Shown: in pieces, positions 25,379 to 34,417 of the stretch
How the letters are laid out: each line of letters starts with the position of its first letter
How positions within the stretch are numbered: position 1 is the first letter of the stretch
Assembly (NCBI GenBank): GCA_050296515.1
Contig: JBNKRJ010000037.1
Location: 1-64,000, forward strand
Reading direction: 5' to 3'
DNA length: 64,000 nt
Source of the DNA: NBLH01 sp050296515
Lineage (GTDB): Bacteria; Bacteroidota; Bacteroidia; Bacteroidales; NBLH01
Program-made: the position numbers and the translations under genes
The notes under the pieces: model-generated
Told to the model about the DNA's origin: nothing
The model's database searches: none
What the model saw: only the letters and a program-made list of their open reading frames with translations

Positions 25379-27043
25379 TTATTGGGTCGCAATTTCTTTA
25401 TCTTCTTTTTTTTCTTTCTCTGTCGTCCTACTGTCTTTTTCTTGTGTAGCCTGCTTTTGAGTGTTAGACACAGCCTTTTGTCCAACTGTCTTACTGGTTT
25501 TATTTTCTATCATTTCTTTGTGTTTGGCGTATATCTTATCCATTGTGGCTTTTAGCTCTTGTTCAATACGGCTTTGCACATCTGTTTGGTTGCCAAACTC
25601 AGTTATCTTGTACAAATAACCTCCTTTATGCTTATTGCCACCTATAACTTCCACATAGGAAAAATCTTTAAGCTCGTTTATGTACCTGTTTAAAGTGCGT
25701 GGGTGTATGGCTTTTTCTTTTCTAATATCTGTGGCTTTAAACCATTTTGTTTTTGCATCTTTTAAATGCTTGGTTAACCATTGGTGGAAACTTCTTGTTG
25801 CTATACTTAGTTCATCTGCTTTACGAAACAAACTATCCTTCAAAAGTTCAAAAGCTAACTTAACATCTTCTGGATCTGTTTGTATAAAAACCTCCCCTGT
25901 TTCTTCATCTACAACTTCTTTTCTTTGGTGTTGGAAAAAGTAGGTTATAATCTCTATGAAATCTAACAGCAACAATAGTGATTTTCTTGGGTGCGTTACA
26001 TCTTTAGGTAAATTAATCAAGGTGGCAAACGGGTTTACTACACGTTTATAATCAAGGCTTGCTATCAGTGTTTTCAATATATGCTGGGAGTCTTGCACCT
26101 GTTTTTCACTTATCAAGCCAGCTCTAACCTTCTTCTGGTATTCCATTATAATCGCATCCTGTTCCTCACTATGGTTTAGGTGTATCATTAAAAATGGGAG
26201 GCTCAGGCTCTCATAGTTTTTACTTGGAGGGTACGCGCACGCCAACAAACACAATTTACCTGCTACTTCAAATGAGGTCGTGTGTAACATACCATCTTTA
26301 TCTTTTGTAGCACGGGTTTTTGTAAGTTTTTTTTGTGTTTGCAAAGTCGCTAATGGAGAAAGCATTTTTAGAGTCCAGTTCAAATCCTCAACAAACAAAA
26401 CTTTGTTATTTATATAATTACTATCGAAATAATAGAGGGCATTATCACTTATGTTTGTGTGGTAGCTAAATGAGTTCTGTGGTAAACACTCTGAAAGCTT
26501 TTGTAAAATATAACTTTTACCAATTCCACTTTTAGCTTGGGCAATTACTGAGAAAGGGTTATCATATTTGTGTGAAGCCATAGCCAAAAACATTATTTGT
26601 GCATTTAAATCTTCACCCACCACCCCAATATTGTTTAAATGGAAGGCTAATTGTTTGAATAGGGTTTTAGATTTAAGCAATTTATGAGCAATTTTACGAT
26701 CATCATCGCTTAGTATAAATTCCTGATCATTCCTTTTGGTGTAGTTCAGGTTTCCGAGTTTATACTCTTCCAATTGTCGTATTAACTGGTTTATACTTGG
26801 GGAAACATCACCTAACCTTAACTCCCATCTATCACACAGCGTCCTTATTAATTTATCAACTTGGTTTTCGTTGTATAAATCAATCGTTGTTCGGTAAGGT
26901 GGGTAACTCTGGTAACTAATCCTCAATGTACAAACCATCCGTTCAATTTGTTCTAAGTCTACACCTCCCAATACATCAACAACAAATAAATCATCAGTGT
27001 ATGTTATAAAATTCCCGTTTAATATCTCTAAATTTTCCATCAT
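25379..27043 (-). CDS. AAA/P-loop ATPase, probable replication or mobilisation helicase of the element
   Basis: The 554-residue protein has a Walker A motif AKSGIGKSYILQ (K176, S177) and a Walker B-like KVLFVEDLNW (about 214-223). A DnaB/MCM-like or primase-associated helicase core is suggested by this spacing. The C-terminal region from about 410 has a winged-helix-like part (ATDIRKEKAIHPRTLNRYIN) and ends in a Lys/Thr/Gln-rich tail. It sits just upstream of the recombinases and 22 bp after the Toprim-like gene, so the two probably unwind and prime the element DNA. A precise family name is not recognised. Confidence 0.6.
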   Translation of the reverse strand: MMENLEILNGNFITYTDDLFVVDVLGGVDLEQIERMVCTLRISYQSYPPYRTTIDLYNENQVDKLIRTLCDRWELRLGDVSPSINQLIRQLEEYKLGNLNYTKRNDQEFILSDDDRKIAHKLLKSKTLFKQLAFHLNNIGVVGEDLNAQIMFLAMASHKYDNPFSVIAQAKSGIGKSYILQKLSECLPQNSFSYHTNISDNALYYFDSNYINNKVLFVEDLNWTLKMLSPLATLQTQKKLTKTRATKDKDGMLHTTSFEVAGKLCLLACAYPPSKNYESLSLPFLMIHLNHSEEQDAIIMEYQKKVRAGLISEKQVQDSQHILKTLIASLDYKRVVNPFATLINLPKDVTHPRKSLLLLLDFIEIITYFFQHQRKEVVDEETGEVFIQTDPEDVKLAFELLKDSLFRKADELSIATRSFHQWLTKHLKDAKTKWFKATDIRKEKAIHPRTLNRYINELKDFSYVEVIGGNKHKGGYLYKITEFGNQTDVQSRIEQELKATMDKIYAKHKEMIENKTSKTVGQKAVSNTQKQATQEKDSRTTEKEKKEDKEIATQ

Positions 27044-27065
27044 CTATCGTTTTGTTGTTTTCTTC

Positions 27066-28022
27066 TTACAATACATATCCTTCATTCATACAATACTCCT
27101 CCAGCTTTTCGGTAAACTGGTTTATTGCTTGTTTAATATCTTTAAAACTGGTATTGGTTTCATTGGCAACCTGCTTACAAAAGCTATCTAGCTTTTTGTA
27201 GCTGAAGAGGTTTATATGTTTATAAATACTGTGGCTTCCAATGAAAATCTTTAGGTTAACCTCCAATCTATCTAAATCAGTTCCGTTTATTTTACCCAAA
27301 ACCAGTAAATCAATGTTTTTGTATCTGCCACGTATACAAGAGCTATCAGGCTTGAAGTATATTTCCTGGTTAAAGCTTAATGGTTTCCTACTTTCTATTA
27401 AGCCATGCAGATACATCAAGGGTTTGTGTTTAAGGTGGCGGTGTAAGCTTTCCCCATTAGGTATTTCAATTATGTAATATTTAAGGTGGGGTTTTACATC
27501 TTCAATCTTGCACATTAATTCATAAATGTAGTTCTGGTTGGGGTTTCGCTTGCTTACAATAAATGTTATCTCTTGCAATTGGTTTGCTCTTCTAATACCT
27601 TCAAATAAATCATCGGGTGTATCTCCGTATTTGTTTAGAGCTACCACATCATCCCTAATAATTTTTGTGTGTTGTTTAAGAGAGGCTGCATCTATTATTG
27701 TTTCTGTAATATGCAGGTGGGTGGAGGTACTGGAGGGGTGTTTAGGGTATAAACCTTTATTGTTCAATAGAAATTCCTGATCGTTTTTTATGTTTAGAGC
27801 GTAAAATGAAACCAAGTTTTTCACATTGTCATACTTAGGAAAAATCAACGATCCTTCAGGGAAAATAATATCATTTGCTCCAGTTGGGCAATAGGCTACA
27901 TCAACCCTTTTGTAGTTAATACCCAGTTCTTCTAAATAGTTGATCGCTTGTTTATGTTTGGGCATTTGAGCTTTAAGCTCTTTGTATTTTAAATCTAATC
28001 GTATTTTATGCTGTATCATCAT
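27066..28022 (-). CDS. Toprim-like primase-related protein of the element
   Basis: The 318-residue protein resembles the Toprim half of small bacterial primases: an opening region with IIFPEGSLIFPKYDNVKNLVS, then LHITETIIDAASL, where E107 and D111 stand where the Toprim Glu and Asp are expected. The later acidic D-x-D motif is not clear (FIVSKRNPNQ), so activity may differ. No CHC2 zinc finger is seen. It partners the ATPase downstream. Its ATG overlaps the end of a small upstream reading frame (ATGATG), suggesting coupled translation. Confidence 0.5.
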   Translation of the reverse strand: MMIQHKIRLDLKYKELKAQMPKHKQAINYLEELGINYKRVDVAYCPTGANDIIFPEGSLIFPKYDNVKNLVSFYALNIKNDQEFLLNNKGLYPKHPSSTSTHLHITETIIDAASLKQHTKIIRDDVVALNKYGDTPDDLFEGIRRANQLQEITFIVSKRNPNQNYIYELMCKIEDVKPHLKYYIIEIPNGESLHRHLKHKPLMYLHGLIESRKPLSFNQEIYFKPDSSCIRGRYKNIDLLVLGKINGTDLDRLEVNLKIFIGSHSIYKHINLFSYKKLDSFCKQVANETNTSFKDIKQAINQFTEKLEEYCMNEGYVL

Positions 28023-28177
28023 CTTTCGTTTTTTGTTGTTACTCTGTTGTTTAATAATTGTCTTATAAATTCTTCACCCTTGTAGTTTAGTGTAAACTTT
28101 ATACTTTCGCCATTCAGGAAGGCTACAAAACCAAATCTCACATCCAAAACATCTTTGTATTTGTAGAAAAAAAATCG
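28019..28177 (-). CDS. Small uncharacterised reading frame upstream of the Toprim gene
   Basis: Between the 63-residue gene (stop at 28178) and the Toprim gene, the same frame continues KDVLDVRFGFVAFLNGESI and on to NNRVTTKNER. It ends in a TGA that overlaps the ATG of the Toprim gene. A TTG at about 28147 gives a 42-residue product. It may be a separate small protein, or the lost C-terminal part of the preceding small gene after a nonsense mutation. Coordinates show the whole open stretch. Confidence 0.35.
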   Translation of the reverse strand, partial: RFFFYKYKDVLDVRFGFVAFLNGESIKFTLNYKGEEFIRQLLNNRVTTKNER

Positions 28178-28369
28178 TTATTGTTGGTCGGTGGTCAATA
28201 GCATTATTAGCTCATCCACCTGTTTATTGTTTGTTATTTCTTCAATTTGTCCAGTGCTTAATTCGCCCCTGTTATTAACTGAAATAATAGTGTAATCATT
28301 TACATAGGTGTTCTTTTTCAGGCAGGTTAAATCGCCTGTATCGTTTGCTATTATAACTTTTTCTTTCAT
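28178..28369 (-). CDS. Small hypothetical protein of the element
   Basis: A 63-residue protein, MKEKVIIANDTGDLTC..., lies between the serine recombinase and the Toprim gene in the same direction, 5 bp after the recombinase stop. No family is recognised. It contains NNRGELSTGQIEEITN, which might be a short helical interaction segment. Its frame is open past its stop (see the next small frame), so it could be a truncated form of a 110-residue protein. Confidence 0.4.
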   Translation of the reverse strand: MKEKVIIANDTGDLTCLKKNTYVNDYTIISVNNRGELSTGQIEEITNNKQVDELIMLLTTDQQ

Positions 28370-28374
28370 AGTTG

Positions 28375-29058
28375 TTAAATTTCAAAATGATCCTTGTACC
28401 TCCTAAATAAAAATTGTACGGTACTGCTTGCAAATAGAGCGTTATTACGGGTTCGGTAAGAGTTTTTGTTTAAGTAATCGGCTATTTTTTGGTAGCTCAT
28501 TTTCTTGGTTTTTCTTAACAGCACAATTAAATTCCCTGCTTTTAAGTTGTTTGGGTGGTTAAATGCGTTTTCCTGCATTGTTTTTCTCCCCTTTGCTCTT
28601 GCATTATCCGTTAAATTCTCTGGTTTTCCTAGTTTTTTGCCCATTAATCTGGCTTGTTCCAAACCTCTTTTAGTTCTTTCCCTTATCATCTCTAATTCCC
28701 TTTGGGCAACTGAAATATGTATATGTAACCCGAAGGTGTCTAATGTTGGAAAATCACAGGCTACAAAATCAACTTTTTCTTTCTCAATAAGGGTAACCAA
28801 TTGGAGCACTGATCTGCTCAATCTATCGAGCCGAGCTATAATTAAAGTATAACCATTTAATTTACAGCAATTCACTGCTTTTGCCAGTTCTGGCCTGTTC
28901 ATAGATGCACCGCTTTCGTGTTCTACATACCATTTTTCAATCTCGTTATCACCAGCAAACTGTTTTACTATTTGCCGTTGTGAGAGTATTGAAAATTTCT
29001 GTTTGTCTTTGGAAGATCTCAAATAGGCAACAAATTTTCGTTTCTTCAAGTTTTCCAT
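28375..29058 (-). CDS. Serine recombinase (resolvase/invertase family)
   Basis: The 227-residue protein has the resolvase N-terminal domain: the catalytic serine is S16 in AYLRSSKDKQ. The usual arginine-rich catalytic block LIIARLDRLSRSVLQL follows at about residues 73-90, with the E-helix ELEMIRERTKRGLEQAR. The C-terminal part has a helix-turn-helix SYQKIADYLNKNSYRT. It is a short-type resolvase, likely to separate co-integrates or multimers, or to invert DNA of the element, and it adds to the two tyrosine recombinases. It is the first gene of the leftward operon. Confidence 0.9.
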   Translation of the reverse strand: MENLKKRKFVAYLRSSKDKQKFSILSQRQIVKQFAGDNEIEKWYVEHESGASMNRPELAKAVNCCKLNGYTLIIARLDRLSRSVLQLVTLIEKEKVDFVACDFPTLDTFGLHIHISVAQRELEMIRERTKRGLEQARLMGKKLGKPENLTDNARAKGRKTMQENAFNHPNNLKAGNLIVLLRKTKKMSYQKIADYLNKNSYRTRNNALFASSTVQFLFRRYKDHFEI

Positions 29059-29416
29059 AATAACTATTTTTAATACGTAACTAACTCATTATGAGCGAAG
29101 ATAGATTCTAAATACGTTGGTTAAAAGTCTTTATCGGTATTTTTTCTCACTTTTTACAAACTTTAACTAAAAGGAAATGAATGCATTACATTAATTCATC
29201 ACCTTAACTATAAGGGTGTACTTTTCCCATTTCGGAAATTTATCATTTCGATCACTTATAGTTTTTACGTTAGGAAATTAATCCAGTTCCAGAGATTTAA
29301 CTGGTGTAGCTATGGAGGTATCCCCCCAATAAATGAAAAATCATTATTTATTATCTGGTGTTTTGTTAATGTGTATGGATCATCTATCATCTTCTTTTGT
29401 TTTATTCAAGATCTCC

Positions 29417-29621
29417 TTAGATCATTATTTCGAACTACCACAAATGAGCAGTAATTATTTTAAATAAAAAAATTTTTTTTGATATTGGAACTTTCAGATC
29501 GCACGTTCCAGAAGTGATTGATCTAAAAGGCATTAGATCTAATTTCGATGAAGTTAGATCACCATAAACCATCCAGTTTGGAGGTAAGATCTCGAAGTTA
29601 GAAATTAACCCTAATTAGATC
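29417..29621. repeat. TTAGATC repeat cluster (iteron-like)
   Basis: TTAGATC occurs at 29417-29423, 29533-29539, 29554-29560 and 29615-29621, with the reverse complement GATCTAA at 29520-29526 and inside the palindrome TTAGATCTAA (29533-29542). Two copies continue with ATTTCGA. A related TAAGATC is at 29585-29591. Such clusters are typical of initiator-binding or recombinase-binding sites. Confidence 0.5.
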
Positions 29622-29935
29622 AAAACTGTTCTGGATCTGGTCTTAGTAATCTTCTTTAATAAAGTTTCAAAAGAGTGATGATCAACCCTGGCAGGAGGCA
29701 TAAATCATTTTTTTTTGTGGAGGTGCCCCAAAAACTGATCGTACTTACACTTCTTTTTCAGCAGGTTAAATGAGTTTTAACTATGAGTATCCAGTTTAGC
29801 TAAATTTATTAAGCTATAGTCCGCAAAAATTTAACCCCTTTACCTATTAATCTTGAGTGTTTTGGTTTTTAATTTAAAATCAGAAAGTTAAATCAGTTTT
29901 CAGTGAGTATTTTATATCCTATATCAGGAAAAAAT

Positions 29936-29992
29936 GAAGAAAAGAAATAATTTAACGGGAAACAACTATAATCTACCCGTCTTTTTGTACCT
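29936..29992 (+). terminator. Duplicated hairpin/T-run segment, copy 1
   Basis: GAAGAAAAGAAATAA, then ACGGG / CCCGT inverted repeat around ACTATAATCTA, then CTTTTTG on the plus strand. It is a near-repeat of 30133-30188. Confidence 0.5.
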
Positions 29993-30132
29993 CATTTAAA
30001 TTGTAATTAAATTAAACTGGTAACACAGCTCTGTCATTAAAAATAAAAAATGATCTTTAATTAAATTAAGCATTACTATTTTCCTTTAAGTAGGTAATTA
30101 AACCAACTAAAACATAAAAGAGAGAAAACATA

Positions 30133-30188
30133 GAAGAAAAGAAATAATAAGGGGGAGGGTACTATAATCTACCCGTCTTTTTGCACCT
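30133..30188 (+). terminator. Duplicated hairpin/T-run segment, copy 2
   Basis: Same text as copy 1 with GGGT / ACCC as the stem. It overlaps the last codons and stop of the minus-strand polymerase-like gene, so it may serve both strands or be a scar of duplication. Confidence 0.5.
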
Positions 30189-31791
30189 TCATTTTATTTA
30201 GTGGTTTGTGTTTAAATTTTGGCTCACTTAACCCCAGCTCATCAAATGTTTCCTTAATTATTTTTTCTGCAATTTCTTGAAATTTCCTGTTATATTGGTA
30301 GGAATCGTGTATGGTTGCAATATCTCCAAAACCAGCCTTCTCAAATTTAGGAGCAATTATATCCAGTACAATTTTAGCTTCCAGCTTCTCCAATACTTCA
30401 GGTATACCCTTCCTTTGATCTGCATTAGCCCTAATACATATTCTTAACAAAGAAGGAAATATATCGTGTATGTCCTTATATTTTTTTCGGTAGTTTTCAG
30501 GTATATGTCCATTTTTGTTTTTTTCTTTAAACTCAGCTATTTTGGTTTTAGGATCACTAAAGATCATTTTAAACATCCTGTCTTTAGCATCATCCCTACT
30601 TTCAAAGTTTAATTTCTTTTGTACATATTCGTATATTGTACCATCCATTGAATGTTTAACAAATTCATCAATATCTTCTCCCTTATATGAAGCAATAAGA
30701 TCAATTACATCATTTAAGGATTCATCATTTAATATTTTCTTTACTTTTTCGGGGTGCTTAATAATTTGTGCCATTTGCATCATTTGTGAGTTGGTAAAAT
30801 CTGTTTCAACATTATCATAGCTGCCATTTAAGGGTATATGTGGCCTCATTACTTTAGGCATATTAGTTATAAAACTATGCAGCCTGCCAAATTTATCTTT
30901 CACATTGTTAACTGCAATCGGTCTACTACTATCTAAAGCATTCAGTATCCGCTCTACATATGTTTCAACTGGAGGTCGTTTCTTTCCTTCCTTTTGTTTC
31001 TTTTTAATATATTTCATTTTTTCCTTCCGCTGTTTCTCACTTAAATCAGGAGCATCCAGTTCGTAATATTCTTCAGGGTTTTTAGTAAAATAATCAATGA
31101 TCATTTCTGTATCTATTGCCATCAAAGCATTTTGAGCACTTTCTACTAAATATCCCCTGCCAATTTTATTCGCTTTAGCTTTGGTTTCTTTGTATTTTCT
31201 TATTTTCCTCTTGTATTGCAACCATATAACTTTTTCATCTTTTAACTTATATTTTTGGTAAGGTTCTTTTTCATCCTTATTGTAATATTTATGGGTAATC
31301 TTCCAGTAATAGGGCTTAGAGTTCTCAAGAAAAAAGGGATCATTATATTTGTTTTCTTTGTAATAGAGGAATATACCGTCATTCTCTATTATACCAGCCT
31401 CTTCAAAAGCTTTCTTATATTCATTATAATAATCTTTATTAACCCAAAACTCAAATTGTTTTGAGCCAATTGGTGCATAACCCTGTGCAAGTTTCATTTT
31501 AAGGTTAAACTCATACCTGTCATCTATGTTTTTTTTATTTTTATAGTAACGTTCTAGAGCAAAATTGGTTTTAATAATTAAATCCAACATTAACGCCCCA
31601 TACTCAGGTACTAGCTCTACTTTAATATTGTTACGTTTCCAGTAATCTTTAAGTATTATTTCTATTTCTTTAATCCCAAGCGTTTTGGGTAAAAAGAGAG
31701 TCGTATTAATTCGTTTATCATCTTTGGGTACTTTGCTTATATGTTCAATATAAGTTTTCCTCTTTTGCGAAGGTCGTTTCTTTCTTGCCAT
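30169..31791 (-). CDS. Candidate family-A-like nucleic-acid polymerase of the mobile element
   Basis: This 540-residue protein is not assigned to a named family with certainty. The C-terminal half shows blocks placed like the palm of family-A polymerases: GRLHSFITNMPKVMRPHI (302-319, like the conserved PolA segment before motif A), VETDFTNSQM with D331 (motif A, DYSQ-like), R399-x3-K403-x3-F407-x3-F411 (motif B-like), and TIHDSYQY with D496 (motif C, HDE/HDS-like). The N-terminal 250 residues are very basic and unlike a proofreading domain. Expected role is copying the element DNA together with the ATPase and Toprim protein. A single-subunit RNA-polymerase relative is an alternative. The gene stands alone on the minus strand. 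Confidence 0.5.
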   Translation of the reverse strand: MARKKRPSQKRKTYIEHISKVPKDDKRINTTLFLPKTLGIKEIEIILKDYWKRNNIKVELVPEYGALMLDLIIKTNFALERYYKNKKNIDDRYEFNLKMKLAQGYAPIGSKQFEFWVNKDYYNEYKKAFEEAGIIENDGIFLYYKENKYNDPFFLENSKPYYWKITHKYYNKDEKEPYQKYKLKDEKVIWLQYKRKIRKYKETKAKANKIGRGYLVESAQNALMAIDTEMIIDYFTKNPEEYYELDAPDLSEKQRKEKMKYIKKKQKEGKKRPPVETYVERILNALDSSRPIAVNNVKDKFGRLHSFITNMPKVMRPHIPLNGSYDNVETDFTNSQMMQMAQIIKHPEKVKKILNDESLNDVIDLIASYKGEDIDEFVKHSMDGTIYEYVQKKLNFESRDDAKDRMFKMIFSDPKTKIAEFKEKNKNGHIPENYRKKYKDIHDIFPSLLRICIRANADQRKGIPEVLEKLEAKIVLDIIAPKFEKAGFGDIATIHDSYQYNRKFQEIAEKIIKETFDELGLSEPKFKHKPLNKMKVQKDG

Positions 31792-31980
31792 AACATAAAT
31801 TTTTTTTAAACTGTTTGCTCCTTAATACCAGTTTAAAACAGAGGTGCAATATTAGCACCCCCGTATATTTTATGTTATGGTACCGCCAAGCAAGTCAGCA
31901 ATTAGATCTATATTATATATATTTAGGATGTAGTAAAAAGTTTGAAATTATTTGAGTATTTCTAATCAAATATTGTTCTT

Positions 31981-32022
31981 ATAAACAAAGAATGCTGCTC
32001 CGGAGCAGCATTCTTTGTTTAT
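31981..32022. terminator. Perfect 42-bp palindrome, terminator of Shedu gene
   Basis: Two exact 21-base arms meet at 32001/32002 (GCTGCTCC / GGAGCAGC at the centre), with A-rich and T-rich outer ends. It lies 14 bp after the stop of the minus-strand Shedu gene and can terminate in either direction. Confidence 0.8.
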
Positions 32023-32035
32023 TACCTTAAAACGG

Positions 32036-33283
32036 TTAATCATCATCAATTTCTTGTCCTTCTTCTGTATTTACTTGGTTATTTACAATAAAACAAGCTT
32101 TATCGTAAAGTTCATCATAAGTTACAATTTCAATATTCTTTGAGTTTCTTCTATATAACTCGAATGTTTTAGCCTTAACTCGTGAGTCCCGATCTGTTCC
32201 TCTAAATTGTTCAGTATTACCTATAATTAAAATTGTTTTAGGATCATATGTTTTTTCTTCTATTACTTCCCCATCTTCCCTGTATTGCTCCGTTTGTGCT
32301 TTTATTTCCCATTCTGCTTTTTGAGCTAATATTTGTGAAACCGCATAGGTAAGATCCTTGGAAAGTCTCCAGCTTTTTGAGCGATTACCATCTTTCTCAA
32401 ATAACTTTGTATCAGGTCTTTTAAGCTCTACTAGAACTGTAAATCTTGTATCACTCATTAAGAAATCACTTATAACAGTATTTTTCCCATCAATATCTAT
32501 ATCTGAAACACTAGCCTCTTTTTGTATTATACTTAAAAAACGATAATCTAACCCATAGCCAAAAATCCAAGAATTATCCATAAAAAATGTTTGCCATTTC
32601 TTTTCATCCCAATCTTGTCTTTCTTTAGCCATCTCTATTTTAAACTGCTCCAAACCTTCTTTTCTTCCAGAAAGAATATCAATATCTTCTTTTGTAAGGA
32701 TGTTATTTTTTAGTGATTTTAAAAGTTTCTCTCTGTCTGCCCCTCTGAGATTATTTAAAGATTTTATTAATTGTGCGTCGTCCTTATTAACTAAAACTCC
32801 TTCTTCACCAGCTGGCTTAAGCCCTAACAGTATTTTTTTATGAGATAATTCTGAGTCATTAACAACAAAACGTGATTCATCTTCAAAATCTAGAAATTTA
32901 AGGTCACTTAGAAATTTAAGCAATGCAATAAATTCGTGTCGATGAAACGTAAAACTATGTTCAACTGGTTTTAATCCGCTTACTTTATTATCCCTAAATT
33001 TTTGTAAAGTAAAGCTCATATACTTCCCTTCTTCATCTCTTACTAAAACCACAGAAACTTGATCTCTGCCAGTTGCGGAGCTTCTTAAAACAATCTCGCC
33101 ATCTACTTTTACAAATTCAGTATTTTCAGATTTTTCAAATACTTTTTTTATAAATCGTTTCTTCTTCTCAATACTTCCAGAAAAGGTTTTAAAAGGAAAT
33201 TCTTTACTAACATAGATTTTATCAAGACTTCTTTTACTAAAATAGTAATACTCGTCTTTTTCTTCTTGATCTGATAAACTCAT
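32036..33283 (-). CDS. sduA: Shedu-type anti-phage nuclease (SduA, DUF4263)
   Basis: The 415-residue protein matches the single-gene Shedu defence nuclease. The C-terminal third carries the family layout: EKKWQTFFMDNSWIFGYG (about 227-244), the PD-(D/E)xK core with D273 (VISDFL) and E286-x-K288 (VELKRP), and the helix LTYAVSQILAQKAEW. The N-terminal half (1-190) is the variable sensing region. Shedu proteins form multimers that nick phage DNA. It is a single gene with its own terminator palindrome and lies within the cargo part of the mobile element beside other defence genes. Confidence 0.88.
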   Translation of the reverse strand: MSLSDQEEKDEYYYFSKRSLDKIYVSKEFPFKTFSGSIEKKKRFIKKVFEKSENTEFVKVDGEIVLRSSATGRDQVSVVLVRDEEGKYMSFTLQKFRDNKVSGLKPVEHSFTFHRHEFIALLKFLSDLKFLDFEDESRFVVNDSELSHKKILLGLKPAGEEGVLVNKDDAQLIKSLNNLRGADREKLLKSLKNNILTKEDIDILSGRKEGLEQFKIEMAKERQDWDEKKWQTFFMDNSWIFGYGLDYRFLSIIQKEASVSDIDIDGKNTVISDFLMSDTRFTVLVELKRPDTKLFEKDGNRSKSWRLSKDLTYAVSQILAQKAEWEIKAQTEQYREDGEVIEEKTYDPKTILIIGNTEQFRGTDRDSRVKAKTFELYRRNSKNIEIVTYDELYDKACFIVNNQVNTEEGQEIDDD

Positions 33284-33544
33284 AATAATACATTAAGGTT
33301 GTTTCAGGCTATAGCACTTAAAGTTAAGTATTATTTGTTTTATGCCAAAACAAACTACTATACAGCTCCTTTAAATAATCACACAACTAATAAGGCCTAG
33401 TCTGAATTATACTATTTATTTCAAACATATTATCATTTGAGTAATTAAAAAAGAGAGCTATAAGATTACAACCCTCTTCAAAAGCATTTTTTCAATGAAA
33501 TACTGGTTAGTTCCAGTTATATCTATCTTATATATTTTCTCTTT

Positions 33545-34027
33545 TCATTTTTTATTTATACTGTACATTTCAGCCCGTTTCATTTTTTCAACAAACTCAT
33601 TTTTCCTGCCAGCAAAATGATCATTTAATCGCTCCTCAATTTCTTGTTTTTCCCAAATCATCAAATATTCAAGATTTATACAATCCTGTTTAGTTGCTGG
33701 TATTTCTTCACCATTTTTATAAATCGTATAGTTTGTTGGGTTTAATCTATCTTGCGTATATACTGGTGGTTTATCTTTTAAATGAGCTTCAATGGATAAT
33801 GCCTTAGAAACTTTCACCCACCCATCTTTCAATACATCATCATAAACAGCCGCAAAAAACAATACAGGCGATTTTACTATCTCATTAATAGAAAGATCTT
33901 CTTTTGTATGTATATCGTAGAATGCAAAATCATCGGTTAAAATTCTTGCATAGGTGTGGTAATTGTTTTCCAATGGTATCTTAACCACTGATCCAACTGT
34001 TCTTCTTTGCTGTTTCTTCTTTTCCAT
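33545..34027 (-). CDS. Imm26-like immunity protein
   Basis: The 160-residue cytoplasmic protein has the Imm26 pattern: TVGSVVKIPLENNYHTYARIL at the N-terminus, then FAFYDIHTKEDLSINEIV, SPVLFFAAVYDDVLKDGW and a Trp-rich end. This family is found beside polymorphic toxins and neutralises them by binding. It lies nine bases after the stop of the small RGREQ-type toxin-like gene, so the pair forms a toxin-immunity module. Assignment rests on pattern recognition rather than alignment. Confidence 0.65.
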   Translation of the reverse strand: MEKKKQQRRTVGSVVKIPLENNYHTYARILTDDFAFYDIHTKEDLSINEIVKSPVLFFAAVYDDVLKDGWVKVSKALSIEAHLKDKPPVYTQDRLNPTNYTIYKNGEEIPATKQDCINLEYLMIWEKQEIEERLNDHFAGRKNEFVEKMKRAEMYSINKK

Positions 34028-34036
34028 TGGGTTTAG

Positions 34037-34417
34037 TTATAAACACAAATATACAATAAATAGTACTGCTCCTGCACCAAACAGTCTTAATCCTGCTTTA
34101 ATACAACGATCCATTTTTTCTTTTTTTCTTGGGCTTATTGCGTTTCTTGTATTTCCACAATTACCATTTTCTCGAAACTCATTTATGAGTAGTTGCTCCC
34201 TGCCTATAATAGCATCCTTATTTGTGGAGATCTTATCTATTTTGCCCCTACCAAATGTTTTCTTGTGGTGGTTTGAGTCTCGTTTTCTCATAATACGTTG
34301 AGCAGCCTGTTGTTTGTTTAAATTTTCATCAACCAAACCTGAAGCGTGTCCTGCGTATTCTTCGCCTGTGTTTTTGTTTTCTTTTATATAGGTTATAAAC
34401 CAGCGTATTAGTTTCAT
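34037..34417 (-). CDS. Orphan toxin-domain protein (RGREQ/GIY-YIG-like) with C-terminal membrane helix
   Basis: The 126-residue protein looks like an RHS-type C-terminal toxin without the RHS part: EYAGHASGLVDENLNKQQ (compare YxGxTSG of GIY-YIG folds), then RIMRKRDSNHHKKTFGRG, IIGREQLLINEFRENG (a block seen in RHS toxin tips as IRGREQ) and GNTRNAISPRKK. Candidate catalytic residues are Y21, R46, H50, H51 and E74. A hydrophobic end, LRLFGAGAVLFIVYLCL, would anchor it in a membrane. The first 20 residues do not look like a secretion signal. The Imm26-like gene follows directly. Confidence 0.5.
   Translation of the reverse strand: MKLIRWFITYIKENKNTGEEYAGHASGLVDENLNKQQAAQRIMRKRDSNHHKKTFGRGKIDKISTNKDAIIGREQLLINEFRENGNCGNTRNAISPRKKEKMDRCIKAGLRLFGAGAVLFIVYLCL

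Larger units (their letters stand above)
29059..30168. other. 1.1-kb non-coding control region of the mobile element
   Basis: No convincing gene occurs here. It separates the recombinase operon from the polymerase-like gene. It contains clustered TTAGATC repeats (29417-29621), several GATCT sites, long AT tracts and, at 29936-29992 and 30133-30188, two copies of a hairpin-plus-T-run segment. A replication origin, an attachment or resolution site for the serine recombinase, or a small plus-strand RNA are the reasonable functions. Confidence 0.5.
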
